Origin: Pseudarcicella hirudinis
GTDB lineage: Bacteria > Bacteroidota > Bacteroidia > Cytophagales > Spirosomataceae
Direction of reading: 5' to 3'
Length of the DNA stretch: 64,000 nucleotides
Assembly (NCBI RefSeq): GCF_900115665.1
Contig: NZ_FOXH01000004.1
Span: 323,257-387,256 of the forward strand
This document shows, one piece after another, positions 58,143 through 64,000 of the stretch (position 1 is its first letter; every line of letters starts with the position of its first letter). The position numbers and the translations under genes were made by a program. Under the pieces are notes generated by a model, which did not search any database, was not told the DNA's origin, and saw nothing but the letters and a program-made list of their open reading frames with translations.

Positions 58143-58484
58143 ATGAACTGGAATCAATTAACAGAAGTATCTCAATTACACGCTATCAAAGAAGAGTCAT
58201 TTAACCAACCTGTTCTGCTTTTCAAACATAGTACGCGATGCTCTATTTCATCCGCCTCTCTTTCGAGAATGGAACGTCAGTGGAAACAGGAAGAAGCAGG
58301 TGAATTGAAACCTTACTATCTGGACCTGATTGCCAATCGTCCGGTATCTAATGAAATTGCCGAACTTTTTGAAGTTGAACATCAGTCGCCTCAGGTATTG
58401 ATAATCCAAAACGGGGCGTGTGTTTATCATACTTCCCACATGGATATTTCCTTTGGAAATGTGGTTGAGAATATCAGCAACTAA
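58143..58484 (+). CDS. ytxJ: Bacillithiol system redox-active protein YtxJ/BrxC type
   Basis: The 113-residue protein has a thioredoxin-like fold with a lone active Cys33 in Phe-Lys-His-Ser-Thr-Arg-Cys-Ser-Ile-Ser, the mark of YtxJ (BrxC). Other support is Tyr-Tyr-Leu-Asp-Leu-Ile, Val-Glu-His-Gln-Ser-Pro-Gln-Val (cis-Pro loop) and a short Val-Glu-Asn-Ile end. BrxC is proposed to reduce bacillithiolated proteins by a monothiol mechanism. Together with bshB1 at 24174 it indicates bacillithiol as the main thiol of this organism. Confidence 0.9.
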   Translation: MNWNQLTEVSQLHAIKEESFNQPVLLFKHSTRCSISSASLSRMERQWKQEEAGELKPYYLDLIANRPVSNEIAELFEVEHQSPQVLIIQNGACVYHTSHMDISFGNVVENISN

Positions 58485-58490
58485 ATTTTA

Positions 58491-58525
58491 TGAGCTGGAT
58501 TTGTAACAAGTCCAGCTCATTTTTT
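58491..58525. terminator. Hairpin terminator between ytxJ and the OsmC gene
   Basis: TGAGCTGGA pairs with TCCAGCTCA (58491-58499 and 58511-58519) followed by a T-run on the plus strand. Confidence 0.75.
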
Positions 58526-58550
58526 ATCCGATCCTGTTCCTGAATACCTA

Positions 58551-58961
58551 TTACCACTCAAATCCAACCACCTGTTCCAGATCAGGATGAAGGCTCAATG
58601 ATACAGGACAAGCATGTGCTGTATTTTCAAGTTTCTGGATTTGTGCAGGACTAAGCTCAACATTTGCTTTCATCTTTAGCAGAATCTCCAGTCTTGCTAC
58701 TTTTCTTGGCGGTGTCTGCGACATCACTTTCGTTACCTCAACTTCTGATCCTTCCAGTTCAATACCATCTCTCTGAGCCACGATGGCCATTGTGGTAAGC
58801 ATACAGGTTCCGGTAGCAGTAGCCAGTAAATCAGTAGGAGAAAATGCTTCTCCTTTGCCCATATTATCAGTAGGCGCATCAGTAATCAACTGATTTCCAG
58901 ATTGTAAATGTTTTGATTCTGTACGGAGTCCTCCGAGGTAAGTAGTCTTTACAGTTGGCAT
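58551..58961 (-). CDS. OsmC family peroxiredoxin
   Basis: The 136-residue protein is a single OsmC domain. The redox pair is visible: Cys53 in Ala-Thr-Gly-Thr-Cys-Met-Leu-Thr-Thr-Met and Cys118 in Ala-His-Ala-Cys-Pro-Val-Ser-Leu-Ser-Leu-His-Pro. Phe-Ser-Pro-Thr-Asp-Leu-Leu-Ala precedes the first. OsmC and Ohr enzymes reduce organic hydroperoxides using two Cys thiols and a dihydrolipoyl or other thiol donor. It belongs to the OsmC/YhfA branch rather than Ohr, judged by eye. It sits convergent to ytxJ. Confidence 0.88.
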   Translation of the reverse strand: MPTVKTTYLGGLRTESKHLQSGNQLITDAPTDNMGKGEAFSPTDLLATATGTCMLTTMAIVAQRDGIELEGSEVEVTKVMSQTPPRKVARLEILLKMKANVELSPAQIQKLENTAHACPVSLSLHPDLEQVVGFEW

Positions 58962-59234
58962 AATCGCTTTATTTAGTGTAATTTGAGTTTAAAATTACAT
59001 AAATTCATTAAAGGATTCGTAATTTTAGGCGATATTACTTCTGTCAGATTGTCAAAATAAAATTTCTGTAAACCGGATCGGGTTTCCGATATATTTTGTT
59101 AAATCTGTAGCAGTAGTTCATATTCCCTTTTTTTTATGATTACGGGGAAAATATATGATGCTCTTTTCGTGTTAAATAATTGATCCGACTTCATCAGATT
59201 GTATTGAAATTAACGATTTGAAACAACTATAACC

Positions 59235-60029
59235 TTGCGAAATTTTACTCTCAAATCAATATTACTGTTTATGTCAATTCTGACATTCAGTTCTGCTTTT
59301 GCTCAAAGGCGTAATACCACTACAGAAAAGACCAATGATGACAATGATGATAATTATACTTCATCCTCATTATTTGGTCTGACAACCGGTACCAACTCAG
59401 GCTTGCTCGGAGGTTTTATGTATCGGAAAACATTCATTACAGCCAAAAAATCCGAGAATCAGCAATATCATTACATCAACCTCGAACTGGTTAATGTAAA
59501 ACATTACAGAGAATATTCTTCTTCCAATACTACCAGCGGAAGGAATTTTATCGATGGAAAAATTAATTACCTGTTTGCTGTAAGACCTCAATATGGCCGG
59601 CTGATTTCGCTATTCAAGAAGTCTCCGGAAGGTGGCGTTACAATTAACGGAATCATCGCAGCCGGTCCGACGATCGGTTTGCTTAAGCCATATTTTGTAG
59701 AAATCACCTATCTTGATGCGACAACCAACAGAGCTAAATACGTAAGTGTTCCAAATGCAGCAGATCTTACCGTAAATTATCCGAGAGCTCAGGTAGCAGG
59801 AGAAGGAGGTTTTTTTGAAGGTTTCGGACAAATGAATATCGTTCCCGGAGCTAATCTTAAACTGGCTCTGGATATAGAACTGGATGCCTTCAGACAAAGC
59901 AGTATTAATCTTGAAATCGGTTTTCTTGCAGAAGTTTATTCAAAGAAAGTAGAGATTATGACAGGAACGGAAAATCGCAGCTTTTTTACCTCCGGATACC
60001 TGACCATATTTTTCGGAAGCAGGAAATAA
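59235..60029 (+). CDS. Secreted or outer-membrane protein of unknown function, probable TTG start
   Basis: The best start is the TTG at 59235: it yields a proper signal peptide (Arg-Asn-Phe-Thr-Leu-Lys-Ser-Ile-Leu-Leu-Phe...Ala-Phe-Ala-Gln, 24). The first ATG in frame (59271) would cut the signal, and a stop lies upstream at 59211-59213. The mature 240 residues begin with a charged Asn/Asp-rich stretch, then alternate beta strands (Leu-Gly-Gly-Phe-Met-Tyr-Arg-Lys-Thr-Phe, Val-Arg-Pro-Gln-Tyr-Gly-Arg, Leu-Glu-Ile-Gly-Phe-Leu-Ala-Glu-Val-Tyr). It ends Leu-Thr-Ile-Phe-Phe-Gly-Ser-Arg-Lys. This looks like a small outer-membrane barrel family of Bacteroidota, which I cannot name. Confidence 0.7.
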   Translation: MRNFTLKSILLFMSILTFSSAFAQRRNTTTEKTNDDNDDNYTSSSLFGLTTGTNSGLLGGFMYRKTFITAKKSENQQYHYINLELVNVKHYREYSSSNTTSGRNFIDGKINYLFAVRPQYGRLISLFKKSPEGGVTINGIIAAGPTIGLLKPYFVEITYLDATTNRAKYVSVPNAADLTVNYPRAQVAGEGGFFEGFGQMNIVPGANLKLALDIELDAFRQSSINLEIGFLAEVYSKKVEIMTGTENRSFFTSGYLTIFFGSRK

Positions 60030-60136
60030 TGCTTTTATGCAGAACAGACAGGTTTTCAGAATCTGATTCTGCACTGAAAAAAACAATTGAAATTAAACCA
60101 ATTGCAATTTTCTGACGTTTGCATTTCAAATAACAT

Positions 60137-60144
60137 TACTTTTG
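60137..60144 (+). promoter_or_regulatory. Candidate -7 element of lipA
   Basis: TACTTTTG matches TAnnTTTG, 21 bp before the ATG. A TTTG at 60118-60121 gives only a 15-nt spacer, so the -33 box is uncertain. Confidence 0.5.
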
Positions 60145-60165
60145 TGGAGTAGAAAATAAGAAGTC

Positions 60166-61038
60166 ATGATTGAACTACCCGTAGTACCAGCCCAGAAACA
60201 TAATAAAAAACCTGATTGGCTAAGAGTAAAACTGCCAATTGGTCAGGAATACGCTAAAGTCCGTAAAATTGTTGATGATCATAAATTGCATACCATTTGC
60301 CAATCCGGAAATTGTCCTAACATGGGCGAATGCTGGGGAGCCGGTACTGCAACTTTTATGATTCTTGGAAATGTTTGTACAAGATCCTGTACTTTCTGTG
60401 CAGTAGCAACCGGCCGTCCGAACGAATATGATGCTGATGAACCACGTCGTGTTGCTGAAGCTATAAAATTAATGGGTGTAAAACATGCTGTTATTACTTC
60501 GGTAAACAGAGATGAACTGAAAGACAGAGGTGCTGAAATCTGGTACCAGACTGTAGTGCAGGTAAAAGAAACGTCCCCGCAAACGACTATCGAGACATTG
60601 ATTCCGGATACCAAAGGTAACTGGGATGCCTTAACAAGAATGATTGAGGGCGGGCAGGAAGTTGTTTCTCATAACATGGAAACGATCGAACGTCTTTATC
60701 GTTCAGTTCGTCCCCAGGCCAGATATGCGCGTAGCCTTGAGCAAATCAAGCGTACCAAGGAATTTGGAAAGCGTACAAAATCAGGCATTATGCTTGGTTT
60801 AGGAGAAACACAGGAAGAAATCTTCAAAGCAATGGATGATCTGGCAGAAAATGGCCTTGATGTACTTACATTAGGTCAATATCTTCAGCCAACCAAAATG
60901 CACCATGAAGTAATTGAATGGATTCATCCTGACACTTTTGCCATGTACAAAGAAGAAGGACTAAGCAGAGGCTTAAAATATGTAGAATCAGGAGCTTTGG
61001 TTCGTTCAAGTTACCACTCAGAACGCCACCTTGCCTGA
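60166..61038 (+). CDS. lipA: Lipoyl synthase
   Basis: The 290-residue radical-SAM enzyme inserts sulfur into protein-bound octanoate to make lipoyl groups for pyruvate and 2-oxoglutarate dehydrogenases. Two clusters are visible: Cys45-x4-Cys50-x5-Cys56 (auxiliary, sacrificed sulfur source) and Cys71-x3-Cys75-x2-Cys78 (radical SAM). The C-terminal Val-Arg-Ser-Ser-Tyr-His-Ser-Glu provides the serine ligand of the auxiliary cluster. Length is normal. lipB is not adjacent. Confidence 0.97.
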   Translation: MIELPVVPAQKHNKKPDWLRVKLPIGQEYAKVRKIVDDHKLHTICQSGNCPNMGECWGAGTATFMILGNVCTRSCTFCAVATGRPNEYDADEPRRVAEAIKLMGVKHAVITSVNRDELKDRGAEIWYQTVVQVKETSPQTTIETLIPDTKGNWDALTRMIEGGQEVVSHNMETIERLYRSVRPQARYARSLEQIKRTKEFGKRTKSGIMLGLGETQEEIFKAMDDLAENGLDVLTLGQYLQPTKMHHEVIEWIHPDTFAMYKEEGLSRGLKYVESGALVRSSYHSERHLA

Positions 61039-61076
61039 TAACAGCCTTTCTACCTGAAATAATATTGCCAGATTAC

Positions 61077-61107
61077 AAAGCCCTGTCAGACAAGACAGGG
61101 CTTTTAT
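61077..61107 (+). terminator. Hairpin terminator between lipA and crtY
   Basis: AAAGCCCTGTC (61077-61087) pairs with GACAGGGCTTT (61094-61104) across a 6-nt loop; a T-rich tail follows. Confidence 0.75.
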
Positions 61108-61116
61108 TTGAACTTT

Positions 61117-62373
61117 ATGGATATTGATAATTCTTCTGCTTCATTTTCCGGTAACATTCCTCCTGAATACGATTTTATCATTTCGGGGGGAGGAATGGCA
61201 GGATTGTCTTTGGCCTATTATCTGCACCAAAGTTCGTTGAGAGATAACTCTGTTTTAATCATCGACCGGGAAAGCAAAGACCGGAATGACCATACCTGGT
61301 GTTTCTGGGAAAAAGAAGACTCTGTTTTCGAGGAAATTATTTTCAGGAAATGGAACGGTGTATGGTTTCATGGGAGCAATCATTTCAGCAAATGGCTGAA
61401 TCTTGGTGATTATCAATACAAAATGCTGAGGGGAATTGATTTCTACGAATATGTGAAGAAAACCATTCGAACCAATCCGGATTTTCAGTTACTGAAAGCT
61501 GATATCCTCGGAATGGAGGAAGTGGATGGTCAAATGCAGGTAAAAACTTCTGTGGGAAATTTCAGGTCAAAACACATGGTTTTTGACAGTACTTATCGCT
61601 CAGCTTACGACAATCCTTCATACAATAATATGTTACAGCATTTTATGGGCTGGACAATTGAAACTGAAAAACCTGTATTCAAACCGGAAGAACCCACTCT
61701 GTTTGACTTTCGCACAGATCAGAAAAACGAATGCAGATTTATGTATGTATTACCTCATTCAGCTCAGAAGGCTTTAATCGAATTCACCGTATTTTCTGAC
61801 AATATTCTAAAAGAAACTGATTATCAACACTATCTGAAAAGTTACATTCAGAATATCTTAAAATCAGAAGCCCCCGAAACAGCCCTAAATACCTATAAAA
61901 TTACCGAAACAGAGTTTGGTATTATCCCCATGTCTGATGAACCTCATCAGATAAATCCTGTTCCGGGTATATTAAGAATTGGTACAGCAGGAGGATTTGT
62001 TAAGTCATCTACCGGATATAGTTTCCAGAGAACTCAACGAAAATTAAAGAAACTGGTTGAAATGCTGGAGCAGTCAGAAGGTAATTTTCAATCGATAGAC
62101 TGGCATAAAAATCTTCAGCGGTCCGGATATATTCCAACCTGGAATTCTTATCTGGATAGTATTTTACTAAGAGTCATGTTAAAGAAAAAACATCCTTCCG
62201 ATGATATATTTACAAGACTTTTCAGTAAAAATACCCCTTCTGTTATCCTGAAATTTCTGGATGAAGACACTTCTTTTAAAGAGGAGCTATCAATAATGCG
62301 TACCGTTCCAACGCTGGTTTTTCTCAGATCCGCCTTTATTATTGCGCTAAAAAAGTTTTTTAGTGGAGATTAA
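61117..62373 (+). CDS. crtY: Lycopene beta-cyclase
   Basis: The ATG at 61117 gives 418 residues; a TTG three codons upstream would overlap the lipA terminator. The N-terminus is an FAD/NAD-binding fold (Ile-Ser-Gly-Gly-Gly-Met-Ala-Gly-Leu-Ser-Leu-Ala). The cyclase signature follows: Asp-His-Thr-Trp-Cys-Phe-Trp-Glu, Tyr-Lys-Met-Leu-Arg-Gly-Ile-Asp-Phe and Ile-Pro-Met-Ser-Asp-Glu-Pro then Ile-Gly-Thr-Ala-Gly-Gly. It closes the beta rings of lycopene to give beta-carotene. Other carotenoid genes are not in the window; Bacteroidota often scatter them. The start only 10 bp past a terminator means its promoter may overlap that hairpin. Confidence 0.92.
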   Translation: MDIDNSSASFSGNIPPEYDFIISGGGMAGLSLAYYLHQSSLRDNSVLIIDRESKDRNDHTWCFWEKEDSVFEEIIFRKWNGVWFHGSNHFSKWLNLGDYQYKMLRGIDFYEYVKKTIRTNPDFQLLKADILGMEEVDGQMQVKTSVGNFRSKHMVFDSTYRSAYDNPSYNNMLQHFMGWTIETEKPVFKPEEPTLFDFRTDQKNECRFMYVLPHSAQKALIEFTVFSDNILKETDYQHYLKSYIQNILKSEAPETALNTYKITETEFGIIPMSDEPHQINPVPGILRIGTAGGFVKSSTGYSFQRTQRKLKKLVEMLEQSEGNFQSIDWHKNLQRSGYIPTWNSYLDSILLRVMLKKKHPSDDIFTRLFSKNTPSVILKFLDEDTSFKEELSIMRTVPTLVFLRSAFIIALKKFFSGD

Positions 62374-62545
62374 TTCATTAAAAATCAACAACTTCTGTAC
62401 TAAAAACACATTCAGACTCTTCGAAAAGGTCATTTCTTTCAATAATTTACCTTTATTCTTTGTTCTTAAAACTATTGACAAAAATCAATAAAATATAAAT
62501 CCTATAGGACAAATTAAGACTTTAATTAAATCATTGTGAAGTCCT

Positions 62546-62577
62546 TTTGACTAATTGAACTAAAAATTGTACTTTTG
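62546..62577 (+). promoter_or_regulatory. Promoter of metK
   Basis: TTTG (62546-62549), exactly 20 bases, TACTTTTG (62570-62577): the best match in the window to the Bacteroidota sigma consensus, 48 bp before the ATG. The rest of the 252-bp gap after crtY shows no riboswitch-like structure. Confidence 0.7.
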
Positions 62578-62625
62578 TAAATCAAAAATTTGATTTTAAC
62601 AGATTCAAACTTATTTAGTAAATAA

Positions 62626-63882
62626 ATGGCATATCTTTTCACCTCTGAGTCAGTTTCTGAAGGACATCCCGATAAAGTTGCTGACCAAATTTCAGACGCA
62701 TTAATTGATAACTTCATGGCGTTTGACCCTTCATCAAAAGTAGCTTGTGAAACTTTAGTAACAACAGGTCAGGTAGTTTTAGCAGGAGAAGTAAAAACCA
62801 ATACTTATCTTGATGTACAATCTATTGCCCGTGAAGTAATTCGTAAAATCGGCTATACTAAGTCGGAATACATGTTCGAAGCAAATTCATGTGGTATTTT
62901 ATCAGCTATTCACGACCAATCTGCAGATATTAATCAGGGTGTTGACCGTAAAAATCCTGAAGACCAGGGTGCGGGAGACCAGGGGATGATGTTTGGTTAT
63001 GCTACCAAAGAGACTGATAACTATATGCCTTTGGCTTTGGATCTTGCTCACAGCATTTTGCAGGAAATGTCAGCAATCCGTAACAATGAGCCTGAGTTAA
63101 TTGCTTATTTACGTCCTGATGCAAAATCACAGGTTACCATTGAATATTCAGATGATAACCAGCCTCAAAGAATCGATACGATTGTTGTTTCAACACAACA
63201 TGATGATTTTGCAGAGGATGAAGTAATGCTGGCAAAAATCAAGAGTGATGTTATCAACATTGTTATTCCACGTGTAAAAGCAAAACTTACACCTGAATTG
63301 CAGGCATTGTTCAACGACCAGATTACTTACCATATTAACCCGACCGGGAAATTCGTAATCGGAGGTCCTCACGGAGATACAGGTTTAACAGGCCGTAAAA
63401 TCATTGTTGATACTTACGGTGGTAAAGGTGCGCACGGTGGTGGTGCTTTCTCCGGAAAAGATCCTTCCAAAGTTGACCGCTCTGCAGCTTATGCAACCCG
63501 TCACGTTGCTAAAAACCTTGTTGCAGCAGGAGTTTGCGATGAAATACTGGTACAGGTTTCTTATGCAATCGGGGTGGCAAAACCATGCGGCATATATGTG
63601 AATACATATGGCACTTCAAAAGTGAACCTTACAGATGGAGAAATTGCAAAAATTGTAGAAAAAGTGTTTGACATGCGTCCTTACTTTATCGAACAACGTT
63701 TGAAATTAAGAAACCCTATCTATTCTGAAACTGCTGCTTACGGACACATGGGCCGTAAGAATGAAGTAGTAACCAAAACTTTCAAAGGTCCGGATGGTTC
63801 AACAAAACAAGTAGAAGTTGAACTGTTTACCTGGGAAAAACTGGATTATGTAGATCAGGTAAAAGCTGCATTTGGCTTATAG
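62626..63882 (+). CDS. metK: S-adenosylmethionine synthase
   Basis: The 418-residue enzyme joins methionine and ATP to S-adenosylmethionine. Visible family signatures are [13 protein letters not shown] at the N-terminus, [12 protein letters not shown] (signature 1), [13 protein letters not shown] and Gly-Gly-Gly-Ala-Phe-Ser-Gly-Lys-Asp (signature 2). Length is slightly above the 384 of E. coli because of small insertions. It sits alone between a strong promoter and a strong terminator. Confidence 0.98.
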   Translation: MAYLFTSESVSEGHPDKVADQISDALIDNFMAFDPSSKVACETLVTTGQVVLAGEVKTNTYLDVQSIAREVIRKIGYTKSEYMFEANSCGILSAIHDQSADINQGVDRKNPEDQGAGDQGMMFGYATKETDNYMPLALDLAHSILQEMSAIRNNEPELIAYLRPDAKSQVTIEYSDDNQPQRIDTIVVSTQHDDFAEDEVMLAKIKSDVINIVIPRVKAKLTPELQALFNDQITYHINPTGKFVIGGPHGDTGLTGRKIIVDTYGGKGAHGGGAFSGKDPSKVDRSAAYATRHVAKNLVAAGVCDEILVQVSYAIGVAKPCGIYVNTYGTSKVNLTDGEIAKIVEKVFDMRPYFIEQRLKLRNPIYSETAAYGHMGRKNEVVTKTFKGPDGSTKQVEVELFTWEKLDYVDQVKAAFGL

Positions 63883-63896
63883 TCAATCATATATCA

Positions 63897-63929
63897 ACAA
63901 AAAAGGGCTTTTTTCAAAGCCCTTTTTTG
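63897..63929. terminator. Bidirectional terminator after metK
   Basis: AAAAAAGGGCTTT pairs with AAAGCCCTTTTTT, with runs on both sides. Confidence 0.8.
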
Positions 63930-63950
63930 TTTTCTGAATAATATATGCAA

Positions 63951-64000
63951 CTAACTCTCCATGGCCATTGACATTGTTGTCAGTACTTCTCTGGTAGCGT
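63951..64000 (-). CDS. C-terminal end of an unidentified gene (partial)
   Basis: On the minus strand a frame enters from the right edge and ends at TAG 63951-63953, giving Ala-Thr-Arg-Glu-Val-Leu-Thr-Thr-Met-Ser-Met-Ala-Met-Glu-Ser. It is followed by the shared terminator, which fits a convergent gene. The fragment is too short to name. Confidence 0.4.
   Translation of the reverse strand, partial: ATREVLTTMSMAMES

Noticed and set aside
62374..62625. SAM riboswitch before metK
   Set aside because: No fitting stem-loop or SAM-aptamer core was found, and a normal promoter lies only 48 bp from the start, leaving no room for an aptamer.

Overview
The window is AT-rich chromosomal DNA of a Bacteroidota bacterium, most likely a pigmented aerobic Cytophagales member (Spirosomataceae-like); this placement is inference. 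The evidence is a SusC/SusD outer-membrane uptake pair, a PorE-like TPR/beta-propeller/OmpA protein, bacillithiol-pathway genes (bshB1 and a YtxJ/BrxC-type protein), a lycopene cyclase, many signal peptides ending in Ala-Gln, weak Shine-Dalgarno sites, and repeated promoters of the Bacteroidota primary-sigma type (TTTG about 20 nt before TAnnTTTG).

Layout. (1) 1-4250 is the right end of an integrative element: a partial ORF, an ArdC-like antirestriction protein, a serine recombinase, a lipoprotein and a tyrosine integrase that abuts the 3' end of tRNA-Thr(UGU). (2) 4490-11203 holds a DUF349 protein, a degenerate stop-interrupted RsmF-like rRNA methyltransferase, an NlpC/P60 hydrolase, and an esterase-GH30 operon for glycan breakdown. 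(3) 11403-15392 holds an MNT antitoxin whose HEPN partner is reduced to its tail, then a divergon built round an HxlR regulator (P1 peptidase one way; YdjC deacetylase and DJ-1 protein the other). (4) 15457-32885 is mostly housekeeping: glyS with a tiny HigA-N-like gene behind it, a GT9 glycosyltransferase, aguB, an outer-membrane barrel, polA, pdxH, bshB1, an M23-LysM peptidase, trxB, maeB, a GAF hybrid kinase and queE. (5) 33029-44344 holds the PorE-like protein, RlpA, gltA, pepT and the SusD/SusC pair. (6) 44345-45700 is the largest gene-poor stretch and carries a cluster of hairpins plus a possible 30-residue membrane protein. (7) 45701-51624 holds PspC and LiaF-like envelope proteins, a glycine-rich Spy-like protein, guaA, corA and mce. 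(8) 51596-51980 is a nine-unit minisatellite that supplies the 3' end of mce. (9) 52077-64000 holds a NagX-like acyltransferase, an HxlR/DoxX pair, a ROK kinase, rsgA, waaA, ytxJ, osmC, lipA, crtY and metK.

The most unusual items are the hairpin cluster upstream of susC, the amber-interrupted RsmF paralogue lacking its catalytic cysteines, the HEPN remnant, the back-to-back promoters in the HxlR divergon, the possible three-way-junction structure before bshB1, and the minisatellite that extends mce. No complete new defence or biosynthetic system was recognised. All family assignments come from reading motifs, not from database searches.
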